Of a stretch of 64,000 bases of DNA, positions 1-12,900 are shown piece by piece. Each line of letters starts with the position of its first letter. The stretch's first letter is position 1. Origin of the DNA: Procambarus clarkii (taxonomy: Eukaryota > Arthropoda > Malacostraca > Decapoda > Cambaridae). The DNA is taken from assembly GCF_040958095.1 (NCBI RefSeq), contig NC_091198.1, positions 31,876,830 to 31,940,829 of the forward strand, read 5' to 3'. The notes beneath the pieces were generated by a model. The model ran no database searches. It worked only from the letters and a program-made list of their open reading frames with translations, and was not told the origin of the DNA. Both the position numbers and the translations under genes were made by a program.

Positions 1-950
1 AAGAAGATACATTGGGTTGTGAGGGAGTCATAACATTGGTGTTGTTACATTCTTGCAAAGTCACTACACGAATAGCGTTTCGGAGAGGTCTTTAAGCTAA
101 CAAATAAAGGTGATATTATTATTAGGTATTCATTGTAGTACAATTTAAGTTTACTGTAATAATTACGTATACATTGATGGGAGTGATTACACTGATGAAG
201 TTGCTTATCTTGAATACTAAAATTGGGTGAAATTGGGTGAGTAAGTAGCACAAATTATAGTTTGAGTTTGATACACAATATAGGAAACAACGTGGATGAA
301 ATTAGGTACTTTTTGGTTTTACATATGAATAAAACGTAGGTTGGAATTTTTTAAATTCAATATGGGGTGAGTTCCATAATCTGTTTTTTTATTTACATGG
401 AGTGTTTGCACAGATTCAGTTTGACTCTGAGGATATTCAAAGAGATATTTATTTCAGGTGTTGTGCTCATAGGTTCTATTAAACCAATCAAGGAATATTT
501 TCGGATCAGGATTAGCATTAAGGAACAAGGTTTTGTACATGTAGATAGCACATGAGAATGTGAGGAGTGAGTGTATAGCATGTTAAGGGACTTAAACAGA
601 GGAGCTGTGTAGTCTGAAGACAGAGATTGTTATAGTTCTGATAGCAAATTTTTGCTGAGTGATGATTGACTTGAGGTAATTTGCAGTGGTTGAATCCCAT
701 GCACAGATACCGTATATAAGATAGGGATATATTAGTGCATAGTATAATGAGAGGCGAGCATAATATCTGACTTTAAAAAGTATACTGACTGTTTGAGACT
801 TTTTTGTCTGTGTTGAATATGGGTGCTGAAGTTCACTCTTGTCGATGTATAGGCCAAGGAACATTCCCTCATTTTTATTGCTGATGTTAACATTGTCTAT
901 CTGAACTTGAATTTGATTTAATGTTTTAGTTCCAAATAAAATATTGTGAG
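1..950 (-). mobile_element. 3' part of a degenerate LINE (non-LTR retrotransposon)
   Basis: The minus-strand frame at 592-864 reads as the C-terminal part of a LINE reverse transcriptase, with segments such as FLGLYIDKSEL, SLYYALIYPYLIYGICAW and TQQKF. The same segments occur in the plus-strand LINE copies at 6.65-8.64 kb and 27.9-30.9 kb. The 3' end lies at about 30-90, where the complement of a CCGAAACGCT-type motif, followed on that strand by CTTTGCAAGAATGTA, matches the copy ending near 8,640. Frameshifts and stops are frequent, so this is an old, dead, 5'-truncated copy. No clade can be assigned with confidence; a Jockey/CR1-group LINE is likely. Confidence 0.75.
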
Positions 951-1894
951 AGGGTTGATTTTGTCAGCTGTCTTAATGTTTGTTTCTGCAAAGTCTGCTG
1001 TGTGTAGAAACTACAGTAGTGATGATCAATGTGCTGGTTGTTGTAGATATGTGATAGCAGATTTAGTTCGGGGTCAGTGTGCATGCAGTGAGAGTAGAGA
1101 AGACTTCTTGAGGATATTTGTGTGACGAAAGAGTGAAAATTTGATAATTGTCTATAATATTAAAACAAATGCTGTTGAATTCAAAGTAATAAATTTAAAA
1201 GTAATAATTTGGTTGTTTAAAAACAAGACAGAGAACTAATAATTAATATTAGTGAGTGAGTGTATAATTCCTTTTTTTAAGGCATTATATACTCATATAC
1301 TCATATAAGTAAAAATGGTTAAATATACATAAAACAACGATCAGAATAGTGGAATTCGTTGGTAATTTAGCTGTAATTTCAAAAATAGATAATAAGCTTC
1401 AAATTGGTAAGTTACTAGCACACAGCAGTTAGATACAATAAAGAAAGTAATTACACTGCAGCAAAAAAATAAATTTAGGAGCAATTACAGTAAAAAATTT
1501 AAATGATACAAATAAAGTAATATGAAAGATAAAACTAAGCTGATATCCAGTATGAATGAGCAAATTTATATCTCCTGCGCTTATTAATAATACAAGTGAA
1601 GTAGTATTAGTGCGTAGTGTAAGTGTTTTTGTACTTAAATGTAAGTACAAAATACAGATTAGAACAGTCAATATTCAGCTGGACTAGGGTATGGAATATT
1701 GACTGGCGAATTGAAAATGGGGTAGACAGGATGATTATTATATAATATTTAAAGTGTGGTGATGAATTAAATTAAAATTCAAACAATTAACAAGGAACCA
1801 AAATAATAGATCTAGGAACAATTACAATAAAAAGTCAAATTACAAATAATAATCAAAGTGAGATTACTGTGATGCTGTGACCTGAATAAACTTG
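951..1894. other. AT-rich interval without recognisable gene
   Basis: This stretch is AT-rich, with short frames only. The 80-codon minus-strand frame at 1429-1671 has no recognisable motif and a composition like chance. I see no RNA gene or repeat structure here. Confidence 0.5.
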
Positions 1895-2026
1895 AGTTTG
1901 GTCAGGTCTGACACACTCATATAAACATTAGTTTAGTCAGGTCTGACACACTCATATAAACATGAGTTTAGTCAGGTCTGACACACACATATAAACATTA
2001 GTTTAGTCAGGTCTGACACACATATG
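1895..2026. repeat. 35-bp tandem repeat, about 3.8 copies
   Basis: Four successive units start at 1895, 1930, 1965 and 2000, exactly 35 bp apart. Each carries GTCAGGTCTGACACAC followed by CATATAAACAT. The core GTCAGGTCTGAC is close to a palindrome (GTCAGG/TCTGAC). The copies differ by one to three bases and the last is partial. Confidence 0.9.
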
Positions 2027-2514
2027 AAGACACAAAAGGAACAATTGGTGTGAGAATGTCAGAGTATGAGGTGACATCACTGCCTGTCCGCTACTCTGTA
2101 ACAGGCTGTCAGAGAGCACCGTCATCAACAGCGACACAGAGCAGTAGTACCGTTGACCTCCGTCCTGGCTCCTGGAGCGTCGTTGGAGTGGAACTGAATG
2201 AGAATGACCAGGTAGGTGACCACGACGCTCACCACCTGGGGAGGGGGAACAGCTGTCACAAGTCGTGGGAGCATTTAGATTGTTATATTAGTAACTTTGC
2301 CTTCAGCAAACAGGTACCTGGAAATTCGACAGCTACTACTGCCTGCTTCCTGGGGAGTGTGTTAGAGAGAAATACATAAGATAGACATAATACAGGAAAA
2401 AAAAAGATCGGTTAGAGAGGCGGTGTCCAATAGCACGATCCTGCAGGCACAAATAGTCAACACAGGTTCGTGGTGGTACAGTGGCAGAGTCTGTGGCTGG
2501 CAGTGCCTTGCTCG

Positions 2515-4225
2515 CGGGGTCGCGGCACCTCACAGCGCCTTGGTCGAAGGGTCACATCACCTTATAATGCCTTGGTCGAGGGTCATGTCACCTCACAGTG
2601 TCTTGGTCGCGGGGTCATGTCACCTCACAGTGTCTTGGTCACAGGGTCACGTCGCCTCACAGTGTCTTGGTCGCTGGGTCACATCACCTCTGTGTCTTGG
2701 TCGCGGGGTCATGTCACCTCACAGTGTCTTGGTCACAGGGTCGCGTCACCTCACAGTGTCTTGGTCACAGGGTCACGTCACCTCACAGTGTCTTTGTCGC
2801 AGAGTCGCGTCACCTCACAGTGTCCTGGTCATGGGGTCGCGTCACCTCACATTGTCCTGGTCATGGGGTCACGTCACCTCACATTGTCCTGGTCATGGGG
2901 GTCACGTCACCTCACAGTGCCTTGGTCATGGGGTCGCGTCACCTCACAGTGCCTTGGTCATGGGGTCACGTCACCTCACATTGTCCTGGTCATGGGGGTC
3001 ACGTCACCTCACATTGTCCTGGTCATGGGGGTCACGTCACCTCACATTGTCCTGGTCATGGGGTCACGTCACCTCACATTGTCCTGGTCATGGGGGTCAC
3101 GTCACCTCACAGTGCCTTGGTCATGGGGTCGCGTCACCTCACAGTGCCTTGGTCATGGGGTCACGTCACCTCACATTGTCCTGGTCATGGGGGTCACGTC
3201 ACCTCACATTGTCCTGGTCATGGGGGTCACGTCACCTCACATTGTCCTGGTCATGGGGTCACGTCACCTCACATTGTCCTGGTCATGGGGGTCACGTCAC
3301 CTCACATTGTCCTGGTCATGGGGGTCACGTCACCTCACATTGTCCTGGTCATGGGGGTCACGTCACCTCACATTGTCCTGGTCATGGGGTCACGTCACCT
3401 CACATTGTCCTGGTCATGGGGTCACGTCACCTCACAGTATCTTGGTAGCATCACCTCACAGTGCCTAGGTCGTGGGCTGCATCACCTCACAGTGCCTAGG
3501 TCGTGGGTAGCGTCACCTCACAGTGCCTAGGTCGTGGGTAGCGTCACCTCACAGTGCCTAGGTCGTGGGTAGCGTCACCTCACAGTGCTTAGGTCGTGGG
3601 TTGCGTCACCTCACAGTGCCTAGGTCGTGGGTTGCATCACCTCACAGTGCCTAGGTCGTGGGTAGCGTCACCTCACAGTGCCTAGGTCGTGGGTAGCGTC
3701 ACCTCACAGTGCCTAGGTCGTGGGTAGCATCACCTCACAGTGCCTAGGTCGTGGGTAGCGTCACCTCACAGTGCCTAGGTCGTGGGTAGCGTCACCTCAC
3801 AGTGCCTAGGTCGTGGGTTGCATCACCTCACAGTGCCTAGGTCGTGGGTTGCATCACTTCACAGTGCCTAGGTCGTGGGTAGCGTCACCTCACAGTGCCT
3901 AGGTCGTGGGTTGCATCACCTCACAGTGCCTAGGTCGTGGGTAGCGTCACCTCACAGTGCCTAGGTCGTGGGCTGCATCACCTCACAGTGCCTAGGTCGT
4001 GGGTTGCATCACCTCACAGTGCCTAGGTCGTGGGTTGCATCACCTCACAGTGCCTAGGTCGTGGGTTGCATCACCTCACAGTGCCTAGGTCGTGGGTAGC
4101 GTCACCTCACAGTGACTAGGTCGTGGGCTGCATCACCTCACAGTGCCTAGGTCGTGGGTAGCGTCACCTCACAGTGCCTTGGTCGTGGGTAGCGTCACCT
4201 CACAGTGCCTTGGTATTGGGGTCAT
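2515..4225. repeat. 31-33-bp GC-rich minisatellite, about 53 copies in two subfamilies
   Basis: The array is built from units of the type CCTCACAnTGYCYWGGTCnTGG. From about 2.5 to 3.44 kb the units are mostly 32-33 bp and end in a GGGGTCACGTCA type (TCCTGGTCATGGGG). From about 3.44 to 4.22 kb they are a very uniform 31-bp type (GCCTAGGTCGTGGGTAGCGTCA). The first 400 bp are the most diverged, which suggests an array edge. Three overlapping plus-strand frames of more than 300 codons run through the 33-bp part only because that period is divisible by three; they are not genes. Confidence 0.93.
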
Positions 4226-4654
<429 letters not shown>

Positions 4655-4727
4655 ACAAGTGTGATGTCAAGAGTATGACAACAACAACATGGCAGTTAAC
4701 ACTATAACTGAGAGGGCAGCCTCTGCT

Positions 4728-5402
4728 GCCTGTAGAAATAGATCCCACCTGCTCATTATGGGGGACTTCAATCATGGAAGAATTGACTAGGAGAACAAGG
4801 AACCGCATGGAGGCAAGGATACATCTTGTATCCTCCCTGTCCTTCCCCCTTCGCTTGACCCCCCACCCCTCATCCCAATATTCTCTGCAACCCTGGTATC
4901 CACCTCACAAATCCTCACACCCATGGCACAGCTTCCTCCACCAGCAGAACATTCACCAAGGAGGAGATTTGAGGAGGGACAGAAGAAAGTGAGCTTCAAG
5001 GCAATGTACACTAACATAGACGGTATTACAAATAAAGCAAATGAACTTGGTGAATGGGTACTAGAGGAAAACCCAGACATAATAGCTCTCACAGAAACAA
5101 AGCTAACGAAAACAATAACAAATGCAGTGTTCCCACAGGACTATTATGTTATGAGGAAAGAGAGAGAAGGAAGAGGTGGGGGTGGTGTAGCTCTGCTGGT
5201 AAGAAAAGGCTTGGATTTCGAGGAGTTGGTTGTTCAGGGATGTGAAGGTTTCAGTGACTACATAATAGGAACAATAACAACTGGAGGGCAAAAAATTATA
5301 GTCGTAGTCATATATAATCCACCACCAAATGACAGAAGACCCAGACAGGAATATGATAGAAACAATATGGCCCTACATAGGTGGCTCTATCTGGCTCTGA
5401 AA
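4728..5402 (+). mobile_element. LINE endonuclease fragments (two pieces of an ORF2 APE domain)
   Basis: Around 4,740-4,785 the plus strand encodes HLLIMGDFNHGRIDW, the APE-type endonuclease motif MGDFN. Further downstream (4,996-5,402) a frame begins MYTNIDGITNKANELGEWV and continues with IIALTETKL and GGGGVALLVRKGL, which are the N-terminal APE blocks. The C-terminal motif therefore lies upstream of the N-terminal block, so these are two copies or a rearranged copy. The second piece stops at 5,405, before its own GDFN block. Both are dead fragments of a CR1/L2-type LINE. Confidence 0.7.
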
Positions 5403-6649
5403 TAACTACTAAGACTAAAGACTAGCTCAAGTGGAGTGGTGGTGTGGCAGACTTTGGTCAGACGTGCACCAAGACTTTGAGACTTACTCCAACAAATTTG
5501 GACTTGTCAACAACGAAGATTCCTGCCATGTCGAAGCCTGGGAAGTGGTCCATGAGTGTGATGAGTCGCCCCAGCTGCCAGGGAGAGACACACATCTTAG
5601 TTCCTTACACTGGTTCCTGCTGCTCGTGCTCAAGGGCTCTCCTCATTACTGGTAAACACTGATTGGCTTAATATATATCACAATTTTGATTATGAAGCTA
5701 AATTTATTGAAATTCAAAGTTAAATTTTAATGATTGCTTTTATTTGTTTACATAATGGAATTGTTAGGACCTCCTATTGACAGAAATTTCATCTTCGTTA
5801 GACATATGTTAGAAAAATAAAAACAATAAACTATTTAAAAAAAATCGTAATTTAAAATAAAAAACAAGTTTAAATAAAATTTACAGCTTTTGCATTGAGC
5901 TATCGTAATAGCTTTTAATTTTGAATTCACACTGTAGTTTATATTCTCTATTCGTCTAGTTGCGTTATAAACAAGCATTTATGTGAATCCCAGTAATTTT
6001 ACACCAGATTTATTCACTTGAAAATGTATAATTCTAAGATTTCAGCTCTAAATTTAAAATCTTTGAGTGTCTGTTGTAGAACTATATACTGTGCACATAT
6101 TCTATGGGATTCATTAGTATTGTGTGGAAATTAAGCCTGGAGTTAGAACTTGTAGTTGTAAAAAAAAATCTTAAATAATTAATGTCCAACATTCCGGTAA
6201 TACTTCGGGACGCTACCAATTTACATATTTCCTTCAAAACTGTCGTACCTATTGCTGGGAATATGTATTCCTTCATATCCAAATTTTCACCTAAATATCT
6301 CTTGGAAGAACTGAGGAAAAAAATATTTATCCCCTCCCAAAATGTTATTTAGGTAAATTTTAATTGTATTTACACGTAAATTCGCTTGTCATTGCATTTG
6401 TTTTATACCCAATGACATTATTAACCCTGATATATAATTTACTAATTTGTATTTAGTCTTGCAATATTATTGCAATATAATTACAACTCGCTTGACTCAT
6501 ATTGTTTGATAGAAATATCCTTCAGCTACATAGTGTGAATATTTATAATTCACACCATGATAAATTTGTAATTTCAAAAACAGCTATTGTAAATATCGTA
6601 GTAATAATTAGGCACCCAGAGAGAAGGGACCAAAGACAGCAGACAAGGA
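5403..6649. other. AT-rich interval, two short overlapping frames, nothing assigned
   Basis: Between 5,431 and 5,662 two plus-strand frames of 72-74 codons overlap in different phases. Neither resembles a family I know. The rest, to 6.65 kb, is AT-rich with short frames only. Confidence 0.4.
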
Positions 6650-8760
6650 GTGTCATACTTTCCTTGATATCCTTAAAAATCAAGAGTGACTCCAGTTCAT
6701 AAAGAAGACGAGACAACCAACATAAATAATTACAGACCAATATCAAATCTACATATAATGTCAAAAGTATTTTTTTAATTATTTACAAACAGCTCTATTC
6801 CTACCTTGTAAAATTCGACATATTTAGTGCCTGTCAGTTTAGCTTTTGTTCCCAAAAGAGTACCAATGATTCCATTATTAGTTTGCTTGATATAATCTAC
6901 TCAGCCTTTGACAAAAATGGCCACTTCATTGACATGAGAATGGCTTTTGATACTGCAAACCATAATTACCTCTTACTTAAAACAAACTTTACCAATATTA
7001 AGTAAGAGGAATTGCCCTAAAATATATTCGAGCTAATTTTTTTGACAGACATCAAAATGTAGCCATCAATGACATAACCTTGCCCCACTACCATTAACAG
7101 TAGGAGTGCTACAGGGCAGCATCTTAGGACCTCTCCTATTTCATATATACATCAATGATTTGCCAAATGTTTCTAACATTCTTAAACCTATACTATTTGC
7201 TGACGATACTACCTTCATCTCTTCAGACCTCAACCTCCACACACTAGATAATGTTGTAAATAACGAATGAAAAGAAGTCCACTCATGGATGTCAACCAAT
7301 ACATTCACACTAAACATAGAAAATACCTATTACATTTTATTTCGAAGTAAATCATCAAACCAAATTTAACTTCGGATAGACAATGTTAACATTTCCAATA
7401 AAAATGAGGGAAAGTTCCTCGGCCTATACATTGACAAGAGATTGAACTTCAGCACCCACATACAACACATAACCAAAAGTACCACTCAATCAAGCATATA
7501 CCTTTAGACTTTGAAACGAGTCTCAAAAACTGTTTCTCCCTCTCTACACCTCCCTCTCACTACTGGTCTTACCAAGCACCTCCCTTTACACGATACTCTC
7601 TAAATAATCTCTAGTACTTTAGATACTCTCTAAAATTAGATATTATGTTTCGGGATTGTACCTAGATGGGGTTGTACCTAGTTAAGCCCAGCCCTGGACC
7701 AGGCTTGACTTATGACAGTTACAGCTATCCAAACTCTCATTTCCTTTTACCAGTCAGCCTGACAGACATTATATCCATAATTCACTCATGTAAAAGCAAA
7801 GCTGGGAACATTAGTGTAATACCATCTATGATATATAAGAGTGCCGCTCATGCCCTTGCACCACTCAGCTATGTCATTCAACAAATCTCTAGTGCACTCC
7901 ACTAGAAATTTCTGGTGAAATTTGAGTGAAATCTCTACTTTGCCTCACCACTCTGCTTTCCTCTCATTATACTACTCGCAAATCTATTCCTATCTTATAT
8001 TCGGTATCTGTGCATGGGGTTCAACCACTGAAAATTACCTAAAGCCCATCAGCACCCAGCAAAAATTTACTATCAGAACTATACCAAACTTTGTTTTCAG
8101 GCAACATTCAGCCCTTCTGTTTAGGTCCCTATTCATGCTAAACATACACTTACTCCTCACTTTCTCTTGTGCTATTTACATGAACATAACCTTATTCCTA
8201 AACGCTAATCCTGATCTGAACCTCTTCTTTGGTAGATGCAATACAACCCATGAGCACCACACCAGGAATAAATATATCTTTGATATTCTTTGAGTCAAAC
8301 TAAATCTGTGCAAACACTCCATGCAACTAAAAGGACCAAGTTTATTGAACTTATTTCCTAATGGATTAAACAAAATTCCATCCTATGCTTTATTCATAAG
8401 TAAAATCAAATGTTCCTAATTTCATCCTCATTTTTTCCTACCTTGTTCTTCGAACTCACACTGTATCTTGTGCTACCCACTTCCCCAATATTAGTACTTA
8501 AGACGTATATCTTCACCTGTGTCAATTTACATAGTAGTTATTATGTTAAACTCAAGTTTTGCTACAATATTGCTATTCATCTTACCTTATCTGTTAGATT
8601 AAGGACCTGCCCGAAACGCTGTGCATGTTAGTGGCTTTGCAAGAATGTAGGAGCACCAGTCTTATGTACTCTCACAAACCCAATGTGCCTTCTTGTATAT
8701 AGGCACTTGTATTTATATACAAGAGTATTCTTGTATATAAATTAATAAATAAATAATATA
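6650..8760 (+). mobile_element. Degenerate LINE, RT domain to 3' end
   Basis: Pieces of a reverse transcriptase follow in order on the plus strand but in shifting frames: a NNYRPISN-like block (about 6,715-6,760), [22 protein letters not shown] (about 7,105-7,165), LFADDTTF (about 7,190-7,215), FLGLYIDKR (about 7,415) and the C-terminal SQIYSYLIFGICAW frame at 7922-8293. The 3' region contains CTGCCCGAAACGCTGTGC near 8,610 and an AT-rich tail with TAAATAAATAA near 8,745. It is the same family as the copies at 1-950 and 27.9-31 kb. Many stops and indels show it is inactive. Confidence 0.8.
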
Positions 8761-8764
8761 TAAA

Positions 8765-8960
8765 TAATACAGATTGGGATAGAGTAGCGAGTAGTATAGT
8801 AAAAGGAGAGCGGAGTGGGGAACCTAATATCTGATTTTAGAAAGTATACCGACAGTTTTTTTAGACTTTTTTGGCTATGTGTTGAATGTGGGTGCTGAAG
8901 TTGAGTCTTTTGTCTATGTTAAGGCCAAGGAACTATTAATTTTTATTGTTAATATTAATG
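8765..8960 (-). mobile_element. Short LINE RT fragment, opposite orientation
   Basis: The complement of AATATCTGATTTTAGAAAGTATACC and the following GGGTGCTGAAGTTGAGTC block corresponds to the FLGLYxDKxLNFSTH...LSKIRYY region of the neighbouring LINE family. It abuts the 3' tail of the plus-strand copy, giving a tail-to-tail pair. Confidence 0.6.
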
Positions 8961-9119
8961 TGAGAGTTGGATCTCTCAGAGCACAAATTTATTGCCTGCA
9001 ACATCTAGATTTGAAATTTAAAATGTGTGTCAAGCTGGATGTTATTGGACTCGTTTCACACGAAGAGTCCGAAAAGAGCCTTAGTTTTGACCTGGGTCAT
9101 CTGGATCTGTTGCAATAGA

Positions 9120-9935
9120 GTCGCAACAGCTCCGGCCTGAGGTACCAGTACCCAGGGGGTACCCAGATGGCTACAGAGTGTGGTGTAGAAAAATAAAGTT
9201 TGAGGTAAGAGAGAGACCTCACCTCACGAGAACCGTTTGCTTTGTGACCACAAGGCCTCCTTATCCCCCTTTGATACAGTACGGCCCTCAAACGGGACAC
9301 TGTAGAAATATAGCCATGACGTTACGGGGTATCCACGTGCCGCTGCCAATCAAAGGACTTCACAGGAAAGCGTGGGAAGGCCTAGGGGCTGTGAATGGTC
9401 AACAGGTGATGACGTCACTAAATCCTGGAGGACGCTCGAGTAGTCCAGGACAAGCATTCGGACTCCAGATCCTGTTGTGGAAACCACGTTGGCCCAGAGC
9501 TCTGGGCAAGCAAGTTTCACCAATGTCTGGAGGCACCATATTCTTTGTCGCCAAAAAACATGCCAGATCCAAATCACTGCTAACTTTCGTGGTGCAAATG
9601 GATTATACATCGTATTGGAAGATTAATTACGACGCCAGCAACGGTTCGAGGACAAGAAAAAGACCACCGGTGTTGTATGTCAAACACTAGCAGTGTGAAA
9701 CACCTGTAGAAGAGAAACATGTGTGATTTCAGAGGAACAGAGAGGTGAAATCTCGAGTAACCGACAAAGAGGAACAGTGTACTCTCGTAGCGTATCTTAA
9801 TTCACAATGGAAAAATTCAAGTGTCACGTGGAGTCTTAGAAGAAGGTATTGTCAGTCAAGTAGTGAAGCATCTTTGGTTACAATCGACTGTGAAAGGTCC
9901 CAGAAAGCAGTGTGAAAAGCTTTGACGTTAGTGAA
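9120..9935 (+). other. Unassigned interval with a 170-codon frame (9178-9690)
   Basis: The plus-strand frame 9178-9690 starts with an alternative codon and is rich in Arg, Pro and Gly. It includes GGTIFFVAKKHARS but matches no family I recognise. Composition is higher in GC than the flanks. It could be part of a retrotransposon untranslated region or LTR; I see no terminal repeats to support that. I do not call it a gene. Confidence 0.2.
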
Positions 9936-9939
9936 CATA

Positions 9940-12900
9940 AGAATAAAGGTAACTGCAGAAGGCCTATTGGGCCATACGAGGCAGCTCCTGTTTATAACCA
10001 ACAAATCCTATTCATATACATGTCAAATCCATGCTTGAATCAATCAAGGGACCCCACCTCCACTACGTTACGCGGTAATTACTTCCACAAATCAACAACC
10101 CAGTTACTGAACAAGTATTTACCCAGATCTTTCCTAAATCTAAACTTATCCAATTTATACCCATTGTTTCGAGTTCAATCCTGTGTTGATACTTTTAATA
10201 CTCTATCAATATCCCCTTTGTTATGTCCATTCATTCACTTGTACACCTCAATTATGTCACTCATAAATCTTCACCTTTCCAGTGAATGCAATTTAAGCTT
10301 AGTTAATCTTGCTTCATATGACAGGTTTCTAATTTGCGGGATTAACTTTGTCATCCTACGCTGGACGTGTTCTAGTTAATTTATATCCATTCTATAGTAC
10401 GGCGACCAAAACTGAACTGCATAATCTAAATGGGGCCTAACCAGAGCAAGAAATAGCTGAAGTACACACACAGGTGTCTTATTAGTAACGCTTCAATTAA
10501 TAAATTCCAGTGTCCTATTTGCCTTATTATGAATATTTATGCACTGATTTTTATTGTTTTAAATTCTTACTAATCATAACTCCCAGATCCCTTTCACAGT
10601 TTGACTTCACAATCTCAAGACCATCTAGCTCGTATCTTGTAACTATGTCATCATTACCTAGCCTCAAAATCTTACATTTGTCGACATTAAACTGTATCTG
10701 CCAATTTTTTTACCATTCCAAAACCCTATTTAGATCGTCTTGAAGTGATAGAGAGTCTTTTTCCGTGTTTATTTCCCTCCCGATTTTTGTATCGTCGGCA
10801 AATTTGCAAATATTGCTACTCAAACCAAAATCTAAATCATTTATATATTATAAATAACAGAGATCCCAGGACAGAGCCTTGAGGCACTCCACAACATTTT
10901 CCCAGTCTGACTTAACCCCATATATACTAACTCTTTGTTTCTTTTGGTATAGACATGCCCTAATACAACTCTATATAGTTCCCCCCAGTACCGTGAGCCT
11001 CTAACGTTTTAATCAGTCTTTTATGTGGCACTGTGTCAAAAGCTTTGCTAAAGTCAAGGTACACAACATCATAAACCTTACCACTATCAACTGCCTCAAC
11101 TATGCTAGAATAAAATAATAGTAAATTTGTTAAACATGAACGGCCATTTGTAAAACCATGCTGTGACTCCTTTATTAATTTATGTTTTCCAAGATGAAGA
11201 CGAATGGTATTTGCAGTTATCTATTTAAGTAACTTTCCCACAATAAGGGTTAAGCTAATTGGCCAATAGTTTGACACAAGTGATCTATCTCCTTTCTTGA
11301 AAATTGGAACCACATTAGCTACCTTCCACGACTTTGGCCCTCTGCCTGACTCTAATGATTTTAAATATGGTAGACAATGGCTCGCAAAGCTCCTCTTTGC
11401 GTTCCTTAAGCACCCTGGCAAACACTTCGTCTGGCCCTGGAGATTTGTTTGGCTTGAGTTTCAGTTTTTGTTTAATAACATCCTCCCTGATAACTGCTGA
11501 ACTAGTCAATCTGTCCACTTCCCCACCCATATAGACTTGTTTGGCTGAAGGCATAATGTTAAGTTCCTCTTTAGTAAATACAGAGATAAAATATGTATTA
11601 AAAATATTACTCATCACTGCGTCATTATCAGTTACCTGATCTGTCTTAGTTTTTAACGAACCTATACTTTCTCTAATCTTTGTTCGATATAACTGAAAAA
11701 AACTTTAGGATTTGTCTTTGCTTGCCCTGCTATACAAACTTCATAGTTTTTGCCCTCATTATCACTTTTTTAAATATTTCTAAGCGGTTGGACGAATTCT
11801 TGTTCTAAACTGACTTCCCCCAGTCTTAATCTTTTTGTACCAGCTCTCTTTCTACCTATAAGGTTCTTTAATCCTTTGTTAGCCATTTCGGGGCATTATT
11901 ATTTGAAAAATTCAATTTGAATGGTATACTACATTCCTGTGATTTGCTTAGAATATTTTTTAAGCAGTTATATTTTGAATCCACATCGAAATCTCTTTTT
12001 AACATCACCCGTTGCTGGGTTCACGTCTCGCTCCAGGACCGGCCCACCCCCATGCCCAGGACTTTCCCTAACAGAATTTTCCCTAACAAATCTATTCCAT
12101 TCTATACTAAATCTAATTTCTTTGTGATCACTGTTCCCTAGCTCACTCCCTATTTCGATTTCATTAATTTGTGATTCTCTGTTAGTTAACACTAAGTCTA
12201 AAATATTATTTTCTCGCATTTTTTGCTTAATGTGTTACTTAAGAAAGCAATCCTTAATTAATTCTAGAAAATCTTCTGCTTCATTATTCCCTGTTCTGTT
12301 AATCCAGTTAATTCCACTAAAATTAAATTCACCCATGACCCAAATACTGGTTGACCTAGATCCTCTAGATATTTCATCCTATAGATGCTTTGCTTCCATT
12401 GGTGGCCTGTATATAACTCCTATTATAAGATTTTTAGCTTTTTCGTTTAATTCTAACCAGATAATTTCTGTGTGTGACTCAGTTTTGATTCCCTCCTTGA
12501 GATTAAATTTCAAATTTCTCCTAACATATATGGCTACTTCCCCCTCCTCGTCTAATATATCTATCTGTGTGAAATAATTTAAATCCGTTTATTTGATATT
12601 CATCTAATAGATCTCTATATTCTACAGTCATCCATGTTTCAGTAAGTTCAATAATATCTATTTTTTTGTGCAAACAAGAGCAGTTAAAGCGTTTATTTTG
12701 TTTCTTAGATTCCTACTGTTCGTGTAATATACCCTAAGTGATTCATTATTTTAAGGCCCTTCTCTTTCCCTGATCAGTTTGCCAATTTGTTTCTCCCTAC
12801 AGACACATACTTTTATTACCTTTTTTCTCCATGTCAATTCCCATACCACTATCTTCTAATAGATTAAATCCAAACAACCGCCTCCAACCTCAGGTTCCAA

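Noticed and set aside
2423..3530. Three overlapping plus-strand frames of more than 300 codons
   Set aside because: They are three phases of the same 33-bp minisatellite; unit length divisible by three keeps all phases open.
5431..5662. A small host gene (two overlapping 72-74-codon frames)
   Set aside because: The frames overlap in different phases with no recognisable domain and no clear splice or promoter signals.
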